Assembly (NCBI GenBank): GCA_029747585.1 | Contig: JAPEVF010000323.1 | Span: forward strand, 1-49,933 | Reading direction: 5' to 3' | Length of the DNA: 49,933 bases | From: Pleurotus djamor | Lineage: Eukaryota > Basidiomycota > Agaricomycetes > Agaricales > Pleurotaceae | Shown: positions 24,231 to 36,239 of the stretch, piece after piece | How the letters are laid out: the number at the start of each line of letters is the position of its first letter | How positions within the stretch are numbered: the first letter of the stretch is position 1 | Program-made: the position numbers and the translations under genes | The notes under the pieces: model-generated | What the model was told of the DNA's origin: nothing | Seen by the model: the letters and a program-made list of their open reading frames with translations, nothing else | The model's database searches: none

Positions 24231-26330
24231 GACATTACCTCTTCAGGTTATTTCTTTGCTCTGTCCCTTTTCGTAGAGTCGTACGTACTTGGGTATTCAA
24301 GTACCCGAAGGCTTTTCGGTGCGTTCAAGCGAATAAAGACGTAAAATTGTCGAAAGATATGTCTAGAAGATTGAGGCGTCCGGAAATTAGATATGAGATA
24401 CACGAGATATGAAACAAGCGTGATAAGGCGATGTTCCACGGAACAAGAGGCAGCGTCGGAAATGATTTCCAGTAGAATTTGCAGAATTACAAGCGAAATT
24501 CATAGAGGGGATATGAGAGTTTAAGCGGCGAATTTGGAGTTTGATCAGGGGAATTCAAGGAGGGTGCTGAGGGATATTCTGGGAAGGGATTCTAGTGTGA
24601 ACGTATCTTGCGAACAGCGAAGAGTGTTCCCCTTTTCATCTGCGACGCAGTATTTGAGCCTCCCTGATCGCGATAAACGATGTCAGCATTTATATATCCA
24701 CGGAATAGCAGATGAAACGTCAAAGAGACGGTGCTACCACGGTGCAAGAGTCGGCGCAACGGATGCTTTTGGCTTGAAAGAAGGTTACTGATAAGGGGCA
24801 TATAACAGGAGATAGGGAGTGATAGGAGTCCACCTGATATCTGACCGATGACGGTCATCGTAGCCATCGAAGACTCAGCCAGAACGCTGAGGATTCATAA
24901 GTAAGCGAGCTATCTAGTGACACTGCACAGCCAGTGAAGGCGGGGCTCACCATGATCAACTTTCGGTGACAGTGCCACCATGACCCAATCTACGGTGTCT
25001 TCCCGCCAAAACTACATAGCTACCTGTATAGTTTCTCCATTTCAGAGAAGCAGTTCCTATCTTTGACGGTCAGACCCAAAGCATACACGAAAGGTACTGG
25101 GAAAGTCCACTCACCTCCCGAGGACCTCATGGGAATCTTGGAAGAACTGTAGTAACCACTTCGGGTCATTGCTCGACTCTAGAGCGCACGAGACACAGTA
25201 ATATAGTCAGGCACGCTTTGAGTACTGAGTACAAGCATAGAAAACTCACCGCGAAAAAGGACGAAAGTTCCTGGAAACCGTATTCATTCAACCTCCAAGC
25301 CGGATAAACAGATCAACAAGCCGCTACACTCGACATACTGCCATAACCTTGGTAAAAAGGAACTAACACCACTGGAAGTAGAGTCCAATCGACCTATGGG
25401 GAAGTTAGATCATGTCTGATAGGAAAAGAGTTATTTACTCGAGCGACGTGTTTGAGGGTTGCAAAGCGCGAGCACGACTTCTGTCTTCCATGATTTGTGA
25501 CCACATCCTCATCAACGTCTTAAATAATTTCGTCCTGGTACCGTAGATACAGCGTAAGTGACGCCGTGAGCTAGTCAAAGAGTGTAGACATCGCACAATA
25601 TCACAGATGGAAGGACGTTGAAGTCGGAGTGACGTTGCTTACGCGAGGAGCCCAGGTTCTTCAGCGCGGCTGCTGTCTTCCTCCAAGCCCACCACCAGAA
25701 ACTCAAGCCTCGGGTTCTGCATGATAGGACGGAAGATGGGATGCTTTGGCGGCTGACCAGGCATTCCTGCATTCGGTGGTGAACACCGTTGTTGACGTAA
25801 AGGAAACTAGAATGTGTTGTGCACTTCAATCGAGGAGCATGCGGGGTGACTCTGCGATTCCGTGGAGGAATGAAGCCATTGTCGAGATCAAGGTTGGAGC
25901 TCTGGAGGTCGGTAGAGTATAACAGAAGTCCAGAAACCGTACAAAAGAATGTGATGAATATGAATATAAGTAAGATATGTTCCCCATTGAAGTACGTACA
26001 TCGCACTGGTTCTGACAAAAGAAACACACGAACAATTGTATACGCAGATCGTCCAGAGAGCTAAGTAGGTCCTTCGGTAACACTCCAGTTCCGACCCAGA
26101 TCCTCCAATAGCGACCTCTTCATCGTCCTCGACGCGAGAGAGATCATCACGTCCACGCCCAGCTCATCCCCGTCATTTGAGAGAGAGGTGAAAAGGGAGA
26201 AGGAACGAAGGATGTCCATCAGTGAATCTCCATGCGCTGGAGAATACACGGTGCCGTGCCAAGGAAAAGACTCCGTACCCGGTTGCGGTGAAGTACTGAG
26301 TGTGCAGGCTGTCGGAAGCTAGGTCGACAG
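24231..26330. other. No callable gene
   Basis: Short frames only. A 150-codon minus frame at 26,027-25,575 includes a hydrophobic patch but no motif, and its overlap with an opposite frame suggests chance. I see no repeat, RNA or regulatory element here. Confidence 0.4.
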
Positions 26331-26332
26331 AG

Positions 26333-27330
26333 TCAGAGTAGGCACACCGTCAAGGCGGACACGAGAGGACATTGAGGTCGGCTGATGGCGCTAGAAGTGG
26401 AAAATGATGCGATGAGCATGAAGCCAAGGCTGGAAGAACTCGGTGCGCAATTCCAGACGGAGGTCGTCACACAATGACTCTTCCAGCAGAGCATAGCGGC
26501 TGTTGAAGCCCTCTGCGTCTTCTTCGTCTTCTTCTTCGTCGTCTTCATCTTCTTCTCTTCCCATATCTACCCTCCCCAGACTCCATCATTAACCTCCGCG
26601 TCTGTATCTACCATCTCCTTCACGTCCGCAGAGTAAGGTAGTAAGCCGGCGGTCCTGGTTCCATGTGTGTTCGGGGGTGTATGGCAGGAAGCTGAGGAGA
26701 AGGACGTCAAGCCAAAAGAGATGATGACGGAGAGGTATCAAGCAAAGAGAGCCAATGCCGATGAGGGAAAGCAACGGTACGACGGACAGCCATACGCCTG
26801 ATAACAGGGAAAGGGTATTGACGCTGTTATCTCCGAAGCTTCAAGGAATGAACAACGTCGTACGGTCCACCATACGTTCTAATGTCTGCTGCCAGTCCAA
26901 ACAACGGGAAAAGGGTGTAGACGGTGCCACCCGGCATGGTACCACAAGCACCAAAGACCTGCTCTTCATCGACTCAAAAACCCGTCCATGACTCCGTTTC
27001 TTCATCATGACCCTCCCACCCAGCTTCATCCCCACTCTCCACCATCGACTTCTTCACTTCTTCATCTTCTTCCTCGAGCTCGGGGTACACAACACCCTCC
27101 CTATGCGTGTGTGCTTCGAACTCCTCCTCCGGGGAGGAAGTGGAAGGGAGGAGAGGAGAAGAGGGAGGGAAGAGGCGTTTTCGTAGGTCAACATTCACCA
27201 CGGGCGTTTTCCATGCGCTAGGGAATGTACAATCCCGAACCAACACACGAGCAACAGCATGACTTGCGCTAGAAGCGCCATAGTCTTCGAACTCGACTCC
27301 AGACAAGCAAGCGAGCGAGACCAACAACAC
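26333..27330 (-). pseudogene. Decayed gene: hydrophobic and acidic segments
   Basis: On the minus strand three coding-like pieces follow one another. From 27,330 there is a frame with an acidic stretch (YPELEEEDEEVKKSMVESGD). Near 26,774-26,600 there is a strongly hydrophobic piece (LSLIGIGSLCLIPLRHHLFW). Near 26,560-26,400 a GAA/GAC-rich run codes an acidic linker followed by GFNSRYALLEESLCDDLRLE. They lie in different frames without clear splice sites, so I read this as one broken membrane-protein gene, or two. The family is not recognised. The TTC repeat at about 26,515-26,560 on the plus strand is the acidic linker read backwards. Confidence 0.35.
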
Positions 27331-30300
27331 GGTGAGTTGGCTGCGTGGAGTAGGCGTGGGCTGAATCTGAGGTAATGCTGCTCGCTAATGAACGTTGAGA
27401 CGTCGATGAATCAACCAGGGAAGTTCGAGGACGATGTAGCCTCGAAGCCGGCTCCGTTACTGAAGGTTTTTGCTGTGGGGTCGGTTCGAGAAGGCTTCCA
27501 GCACCCTCGACGATTTCTTCATCCACCAGCTCCATCAGACATCATAGAAAGCTTCATCGTCGTCGTCTTCCCCAACCAACCTCTCAAACCTCCAACAGCG
27601 TGATCCCATCCTCGACCTTATCCACCTGTATCCTTATCCACCCGTACCTTCCCCTCTACCACCACACCCACATCCACCTCCTCCTACACTTCGACCTTCA
27701 TCATCTCCAGCTTCATCACACCTTCCCGGGCCACCACGAGCGAAGGGTCAAGGACGAGCGAAGGGTCAAGGACAAGCGAGGATGTGACCAAGGTACGAGG
27801 TTCAAACCGTTCAAGCTTTGAGTTCAAACATCACTAGACCACGAGACGGCAGCCTTCCAAGACCATGAACATGAAGAAGACGGTCGTTAGAGAGGTGTCA
27901 TGCGCAAGCGGTCACTGAGTACACACGCGCGGGACATTGGTGCGTATTCGAAGTAGAACCTGGTCGGCGATGACGGGGTCCAAAGCTAACAACTTGGATG
28001 CGGGGGATGCGAGGAACGATGAGGTCGTTGCTTGGAACTTTGCGAAACGGTTAGGTGCGGTATCAGCGTAGGCTGAGCATGGAGGTGGCTATCGTTGCTG
28101 GCGTTAATGGCCATATGGACATGGCGCTGAATCGGAGGAGGGTGCCAGAAGAACGAATCCGTGACCCAGCTAGATGCCATCAGCACCCGGTACCTCTTCT
28201 TGCTCGCTATCGACTCAAGAGCAGATCCACGACACGGTCCCTTCATCAACCCTCTCTCTCCGACTTGCCCATTCTGCAACCCTCCCTCCCAACAGCCAGT
28301 CCTCCGCCACTTCACAGCCCATTGACCACTCGAGCACAAGCTAAGCTTTAAGCCGGTGATGCCTCCAGCCCGTCTTCGTCTTCAACATGGGAGCATACAT
28401 CTTGACGCAGGGGTAGGAGGACGTAGGGTTGGAAACGACCAAGTAAGTTCCGAACGGCATTTTCGTTCCCCAGGAACGTCTTCTCAGGTAGGAAAGACGA
28501 AGACAATTGGGTTGCGTGCGGAATCGGCGCGTTTGGAGTGTACCCGCGACGTCAACAAGGGCGGAAGCTTCCAGCGTGGATGAGCGGCGCGTTGTATGGC
28601 TGGGGAGATGACTCTGAGGGAGGAAGTACGCGGTCCGTGATGGGTATCTTGATGGGAGATTGATGGTGCGGGTTGGGATCAACATCCTGGGAGGGTTGGG
28701 TACGGATGTAAAGGCTGGGGGAGGGGAAGACGGAGGGGAATAGGCGTGATGGTGTCCCAGGTCGCTTGAACGGCAGCCTGATCAACGATGCCCGAGAACG
28801 CCTGGAACGAGGTGCGACTTCTTCGACCCCTTCGCATCCTCTTCTTCATCATCTTCCGCCATGACCAGTCCTCCACCTCCCCAGAATCCATCGGGTGAGG
28901 GTCGGATATCAGCGGTAGAGAGATTGACGCAAAAGCTGAAAATTCACGCGAAAGTGTTGGTTATTCATGTCGTACCAGACGCTGTGCGCTAAAGATCCCC
29001 ACGCATAAAAGCTCAGTATGATAGTATGCATAGATAGACGGGTGGTAAACGTACCAAGTCGCCTTAACTGACGCGATGACGCGTCGCCTCTGCTCCCAAA
29101 ACCCGGCTGTCAGTGAACTCAGAATAACTAACAATCAGAGATCATCAGCTTAGCGTGCTAAGAAAGCAGTCAGCTCCGTATATATGCGTATACGAATGGC
29201 ACTCACTTGCTCATCCGTCGAAAATGAAAGAAATGCATATATGCCTAGAGTCTCTCTGACCAGATTCGCGCGCGACTGAAGAAAACAAAAACAGAGGGTA
29301 GCCTAAGCGGTCTGGAAAGAGATAAGGAAGCCGCAACTGCCTGGATAGTTTGTGGGATCATGGTTCTCAATGTTCGAGATGGTGGTTCGGAGGTGGAAAG
29401 ATGGTTGTGTGGTCGTGCTTGTTTCGGGAGCCGTTGGTCTCCGACTCCCGAGTGACTCAGGAGACTCAGGAGAAAACGAGGACCGTAAGCGAGGAGAGGA
29501 AGTGTGATGCAAAGGAATTCACGCACATTTCAAACTTGTCCAGACATGGCTTAGGATGCTATGAAGACGGCCAGCAGCGAGCCGTCGTTAGATGTGACAT
29601 GGTTGTACGAGGAGAAACACAGTAATAGTTCCTTCGAGGTCGATGCGTAAAGGATTGTTGTGACCACGAGATGTTAAACGCAAGACGCCGCCGTTCGAGT
29701 GCTTAAGTAGTGTCGATAATACAATCGGCTTCAGGTGGAACACTCCCAGACGACGATGTGTGAGGAGGAAAAGTTCGAGAACTCATGCTCGCGTATTATG
29801 TCTTTGAAACGGTGAGCAACAGGACATCGGCATGCAAGCTAGTACTGAAATTCAGATTCTTGAAGGCATAGAAAGTACTCTAGTGAGACGGGTAGCGAGG
29901 CAAAGGAGACGGACCGCTTCTATGACTGTCCGTTGCGGACGGCGTACGGCGTACTAAAAGCGTCATGGAAGCCTGGAATTGAGAATAGAGGAGTGTAATC
30001 TTGTAATAGAGTGGTAAGACTGACATGAAGGCAGCCGTTAACGGTGTCGTTAACGGTGCCGAGCTTAAAGCTGTCCTCCCTGTTGAAATTTATGAGATCG
30101 TGATCGTTGAGTTGAACGTGGTGGTATTCACAACGCACGCACTTGATGATGAACGTTGGGCGCGAATATACTCCAGGTAGGAGATTAGATAGCCCAATTG
30201 TCCAACTGGATGCGGAGGATCCGATCCGAAAATGGGAGACAAGCGATTGAAGTAGTTCGTGGGTTGTGCGAGAGAAAGACGTACGAGAATTTCAGATCAT

Positions 30301-33300
30301 TTAGAGCTCCGTTGTTCAACCGTTGTTCGGTCCACGCAACAGGAGGCAGAGGCGTAGGCGACGTTCGGACTCGTCCACAATGAAAACCGTGGGGCTTCCA
30401 GCGTAAACAGGAAGAGCACAGTTCAAACACCTAGGGAAGGTGTAGAAAACAATTCGAAGTAGCCAACAGGGCTGGATTAACGCCAAACGTCGCTTGAAAG
30501 ATCAAACCCTCTGACGAGTGGAGGATGGAAAGTCACTTCGTGCGGACGGGAGCAAAATCAAAAGTGCGAGATCGCCGACTTGACGGATACCACGCGAGAC
30601 AAGAGCAAAGTACTTCGTTCCGGTGATCCAATGATGATTGGAGAACTTGAGGTGTTGAAGTAATCGTACGGATTATGGACAATTGGATGGACAGCAGATC
30701 GGTAGCGAAATGAAGGTGCATGGAGTAAAGAGATCAGGAGGAAGCCAGGAGGGATGAAGACGTCAAGCGAAGAAATAGACCCCAGGAGAGGAAACAACGA
30801 GCAAGAGTTGACTGTAGCACGATCCTTTGGAGTAAGTTCGGTCTCGATGATCTGAGAAGCTCGCTAGGACCTGGCTACTCAAAGACAACGGCCAGAGATT
30901 CTAGTCGTTACTGTACAACGGTCAAAGAAGGTCGTGGAGGATGAGTACTCAGACGCACGTACGATCGTAAATACCAGCGGTATTCGGGACGGTAATGAGG
31001 CTAGCAAGCCAAAAAAAACACGACGGCGAGGGACTCCAAGATCAAGGTTCCCCCACGTAAGCCGTTCAAACAGGATCTGCGACAGAATATACTCACCTTA
31101 TAGAGTATGCTCTTCGTAGCGACGAAAAAGAGACTCTGCATGCGTTCTCATAACGGCGGTCGACTCCACGACAACCTGTTTGACGGATCAAAAGTCATTT
31201 TCACGGATTCGAACGAGCCTGGTTTACGCATCCATTGGCCTGATTGACGTACGTTAAGGGTATCAGTGGGGTTGACGGAAGGAAACGACGATGGTCTGCG
31301 TGAACCGTCGGTTCGTCGCTATGGGAGAGGCTGCTGAAGACGAGAGTCGTGCCCGTAGTTGAGAGTGTGCTTGATGAACGATAAGGGGACCATTCGCGAA
31401 CGGTTGAAACCCAAAGTCGCATGGCGGACCGTTTATTCATACATAGGTTTGATAGGGCCTAGCCGTTTTCTCCGCATACTTACTTACTTCTCCGTGGATG
31501 ATCCTGGGTTTCCAGCCATCGTTTCTGTCAGATACTGTGAGATTTTGAGTTGGGGAAATTGAGTTCGGGTAATTGGCTTACGGTATGGATATTGACGGAG
31601 TAATTCATCGAGGACTGAGGATGACGGAATGGACGGTTGAACGTCGTACTGGAAGTAAATGAAGAAATAAACGACACATGCTGATGGTTGGAACGACGAT
31701 TTTTCGTCCTCTCGCGGACAACACGTTCGAAAATTCAAGTGGGTTGCGTTTGAACCGTAAGGTACGGAGCAAACCGATTGGTATCCGCTCTGAGAAAGAC
31801 CTTTAAAATTCATTCAGCGTACAGGGAGAGAGAAAGAGATCAAAGCATAGAAAGAGCTAGATCGCCGGCGGTACTAAGGTTGCGCATTCGAAAGCCGAGA
31901 AAATGCATTGACGATCAAAGAAGTCATAATGGTTCCTAGTAACAGAAAAGAGTCGAAAGGTCCGTTACGAACACGAATGCAACCGTTGGAAGAGGAGGTT
32001 GAGCGTGAAGACAGGTGGTGGGAGATAGCACCGAGCGCACCAGTGTGAACCGTTGTTAAAGGATGCGGCTAGACGACCGGAAGGTGGAGGTCAAAGAATA
32101 CTATAGAGTAGGAGAGAATGCTCGTGTACTTGATAAACAAGACTTCGGAGGAGAATGACACGCCTGGGTTGAGTTGTTCAAAGAGGTTGGAGGTTTTTCA
32201 GCGGATTGAACGGCTGGTTTTCGATCGAAGGCATGAGTATCAGGCGTAGAGGGAGTTGGACAACGAGGAGAGAACGTTGGAGCACCCATGGAGTTAAACC
32301 ATACAATCAGCGTCGCACTGCGACGTTAAACGGGTTGTTTGTGACAGCCTCTGGCTTGAGACTACCCAGTCACTGATTCAACTTCCTTGTGCCATAGTCT
32401 CGAGTCCACGATCAAATAAATCGATGAATGAACGTTGAACGTTGAACGATTGATCGTCGTTTGATCAGACCAGATACGAAGAATTGATGTACTTAAAGGT
32501 GACCTTTTTGGAAAGCAGTTTCACCGTAAGCGACGGAAGAACGAGCGGGCAGTTGATGATAGACGTTTAGTGGGGTATGTAAAGGTTTCTGCTCTACTAG
32601 GCGTAGAGTTCGACCGTCGACGGGTTCTGAGAAGTTGGAACTGAGAGATAGCAAGGCAAAAGAGAGCGTGTGGCGGAGCAAATGTAAGAGGTGCAAGACC
32701 GACTATTCAGCAGATTTCTGGTGACAAAATACAGAAGCCAAAGCTACTAGACGTATTCGCAGTCGCAGAGAGGCATTGGATGCGCTGCGAGGTCGTTAGT
32801 TCATGATGCAAGGATCTGATGCCCAAATAGCCGAGCTTGGTGTACAAACAAGACGCGTCATCTCGATCGTCGGCGCTTCTCTTTTTTTTTTTCTTCAACA
32901 TCGTGATCGAGGCAACTGTGGACCTCACCGTTTCGACATTCCTTCAACGATTCACTCTGAAAAGGATGCACGCGAGCATTTGGAAGCTGGGCTCGAGAAA
33001 GGATCATGGACAGGCTGCGTTGGAACCGAAACGACGCGTGCGCTAATGGATGGACAAATCAGTACGTTCTCCTTGTTTACTACGACTTTGGCGTTGCTCT
33101 CTTACTTGATATGCTTTATCTCTCCTAGTCGCGTGCCCATGAGCTCTATGTGACACATCACCGAAGTACCAACATGCAAGGGAGCCATCTATGCTCTCGG
33201 TAATCAAGAAGGTCACCAACATGGGTGGACTGAAGCGGCGGAAGGGGAAGTCGTAGAGAGGCTTTAGGTCCCAGGTATAGCTCGGTTTTCGTCCAAGGTG

Positions 33301-33400
33301 CGTCACATCTTCATCATCCCGCTCCTTTTGCTCAGCTCTCCGTTAGTTCAACGCCTCGAGCCGACTGGGTATATCCGTTCGGGTCGACGCCCAGTTCACG
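27331..33400. other. No callable gene; duplicated or decayed background
   Basis: About 6 kb without a gene I can support. Pyrimidine-rich (27,600-27,730) and purine-rich stretches give long but unconvincing frames. At 28,255-28,311 the plus strand reads CPFCNPPSQQPVLRHFTAH, a Cys/His pattern like the end of LINE reverse-transcriptase proteins, but nothing else of such an element is present. At 32,845-32,860 GGTGTACAAACAA recurs from blocks A and B, hinting at an older third copy. A clean-looking start (ATGGCTGGAAACC followed by GTAAGT) lies on the minus strand near 31,520, with no coding sequence that I can follow. Confidence 0.35.
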
Positions 33401-33717
33401 ATGGACTGCCTCAACACGACTAATCGCTGCTGATTTGGGGGTCTACGTCACAGTTGACTACCCGTGCGTCACACACGGACGTGTTTCGTCCACGATCATC
33501 GCCTCGAACCAACGAATGCTTCGAGGCATCCAACCTCTCGGTGAAGACGACGCTATCCCCCTCCCCTTCCCTCTGAACACCAGCCCTATCCACCATCTCC
33601 CCCACCCCACGCGCATTCACCTTCCCAATCAGCCACAACCTCGCGGATTCGCCGTATTCCACGCCTTCGAGTTCGTCGATTCAATCTCAAATCGGTCTGA
33701 ATGGAGGGAATGGGTGC

Positions 33718-35348
33718 TTGGGAGGAAGTGTGAGTGGGCTGGGACCGTTTTATACGCATACGCAGGGAGGAAATTATGGTGGGAGTAGACGGTGTCGCTT
33801 CCATCGACCGCGACGTCTCCGACAAGGACACACACTCCCTCCATCCTCTCCACGCCTTCCTCTCCCACCTCCCTTCCCCCCCCCCTCAAACATCCTCTCC
33901 TCGCCCATCACAGGCTCCTCCACGTCTTCACTCACACAAAACCACAAGCAGCGTAAATCATCCCATTCCGCCGACCCACTCCATCTCAACGGTGGGGGTG
34001 AAAGGCGTCCGAAGAAGGGGGATGAAGACTACATCAAACGACTGGAGAATGTGTCTATTTTGCTTAGGAAGAAGTGTTGTCAGGAGCGGGATGCGTCTTC
34101 CTCCACGTCTACCTCGACTTCCCCTCCTCCTCCATCCCTTCCTCCTCCTCCTCTACTACCACCGCCTCTTCCTCCTCCTCATCCCCCTTCTACTTCCACC
34201 CCCTCCTCTTCCTCATCCCCTTCGAAACCTGGGGAAGGAGTCGTTGGGGTAGTGAAGAAACACCGCCACGCAGACCTCTCCAAAACCATCTCCCAGCAAC
34301 GGAAGTCCCTCGTGCCCGAGGAACGCGCATACTGGAGGAGCTGGCGAGGAGAAGAAGAGGGAGCATGAAAGGATATATCCCAATTGTGTTTATCGTCCGC
34401 AACGATCTAATTCCAAGATCAACTCGGGTACTCCAACTTCGAATTTTGGAGAAGGGTGGGAAGTATATTGAAGAGGGTGGGGAGAGGAAGGAGCGGGCGA
34501 GGTAGAGAGGTGGGCAAGGCTGCTGCGGGTGTAGAGGGGAAGGATGGGAAGGTCAAAGAAGACGAGGACAAGAAGGACAAGGAGGAACGGATCCCGTTCT
34601 TCGTCGGCGTCTTCCTCCCCTCTCACACCTCCATCTCCTCCCACCACTCCCTCTCTTCTCATACCGGAGCCGGAAGAGGAGGATTCTACAACTCCCGTCT
34701 GCAAAGTCGACGCCGAGAGGAGGGTACGATGAAGAAACGATCCACGGGACGCAGATGCACAATGCGATGAATGGGAATGGGGTCTTCGATTATACGAACC
34801 TTGCAGAGCGCTTCTTCGAGTCTCCTCCCCACTCCCCACTCCCCACTCCTCCCAGTCCAACCCCCTGAACTCCTTCGCTTCGTCACTCGATGGCAACGAA
34901 AACGCGAACGCCATCGCCAACGCCAGTTTCTGCTCGAGCGGCAATGGGGTTGTGTATTCGGGAAATGGGTATGGTGGGATGTATAGGTTCGATCAAGGCT
35001 TGGACGCCTTTTCTGTGGCTTCGACCGGTATGGGTATCATGGATGTCGATATCGGCTCCGTGTTCGCCAACAATTCCTCCTCCCTCAACAGCCCTTCCTC
35101 CAACTCTGTCGCTAACGCCAACGACGCCGACGCCGACGACGCGAACGGTCAACCATCGGAAGCAGAAATGGGAAGACTCACCCACATCCTCCTCTTCGTC
35201 GTCAACAGGGTTTATGCCGGATGATTTTGATATCAATGCGATACCGCCGATCGAGATTGGGTTGCTGAAGTTCGGTGGTGAACATCCCATCTCGGTGCTG
35301 GTGCTGGTGTTCGTGCTGGTGCTGGTGTTGATGCGGAACATGGAGTAG
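33718..35348 (+). pseudogene. HMG-box regulator, copy 2 (frameshifted)
   Basis: An HMG box starts near 34,018 with GDEDYIKRLENVSILLRKKC. A Ser/Pro-rich insert coded by TCC/CTC repeats (34,090-34,240) follows, and the box resumes with ADLSKTISQQRKSLVPEERA, YW, and then, in another frame, KKREHERIYPNCVYRPQR. An HMG box split by a variable loop is typical of a fungal subgroup that includes regulators of mating and dikaryon growth (Prf1 of smut fungi, Pcc1-type in mushrooms); placing this copy there is inference. Two apparent single-base losses lie between 34,330 and 34,350. Further shifts break the tail, whose landmarks (NGNGVFDYTN; TGFMPDDFDINAIPPIEIG; open to a stop at 35,348) match copy 1. 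The 216-codon frame from 33,718 carries the N-terminal part. Several core residues differ from the usual RPENAFILF-like helix. Confidence 0.7.
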
Positions 35349-36110
35349 TCATTGGACCAACCGTGGAGAAGGAGTGGAAAGAAGGATAGGGAGGTTGGGG
35401 ATGATGAGAGGGTTGTTGTCGGTGCGGAGGTGGTCTAACCCATCCTCAACCTCGACCGCAACCGCCGCTTCTACGACCACCACGACCGCCACCTCGACCC
35501 GTTTCTCATTCCCATCCCTCTGCTCCCCGCTCAGCCTACAACTCGTCACGACCGTTACGATACCTACCTCCATANCCCCCTCCATGCCTGCCGCTTCCAC
35601 CACCCTCTTCCCTCTTCCGCCTTCATCCGCTGCCGCCATTCCTCCACCGCCGTCGGCCTCTCTTCCCTCCTCGTGTTCTTACAACACTCGGAGACACCTT
35701 ACCGCACCTCCTCCATTTGACGAGAAACGCGGACGCTCGACGTAAAACCCCCGTCTGCGTTCAATGTCTTTTGCCACGAACAGCAGATTGAGGATTGGAA
35801 GAAGGGACGACGTTGAACATCGTTTTGGAATCCTTGGTATGTCCCCCTCCCTTTTCAGTTTACTTCAACGCTCATGCTGATTGTGGTGGTTGTGTCTTCG
35901 TTCAGTGTACCCCGCGTTGCCTCTCACATCCAGCGCGACTGCTCCCTCCTTTCCCCTCCCCCTTCTTCATTCCCTTGTCCCATCTCGTCTCTTGATTGTC
36001 TTTTTACTTGTATCATCATGACATTTCTGGCTCCTGCTCGCCTTACCTACCTATCGTGGACACTTACTTACCGTTTGATGCTACATACAATTTACCTATA
36101 TCAATCCAAA
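34740..36110 (+). repeat. Segmental duplication, copy 2 (HMG tail plus 3' flank)
   Basis: Partner of 2,100-3,480, same orientation, separated by about 32.6 kb. The coding half is interrupted by frameshifts here, while the noncoding flank still aligns closely. A GCTGGTGTT-type microsatellite (35,297-35,332) has expanded near the end of the frame and is absent from copy 1. A single N lies at 35,575. Confidence 0.8.
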
Positions 36111-36239
36111 CTTCTATGTACCCTTCCTCCTTCCACCTCTTTGCATCTTCCCTCTCAAATCCAAGACATGCATACTTCATTCCACAAATAGACTTTCAAT
36201 GTGAACTTACCAAACACTTGGTTTTCAGTTTCCCTTTTT

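Noticed and set aside
28055..28345. C-terminal end of a LINE-type protein (CPFC...H...H pattern)
   Set aside because: Only the Cys/His pattern fits; the upstream reverse transcriptase or RNase H core is absent, and a stop follows immediately.
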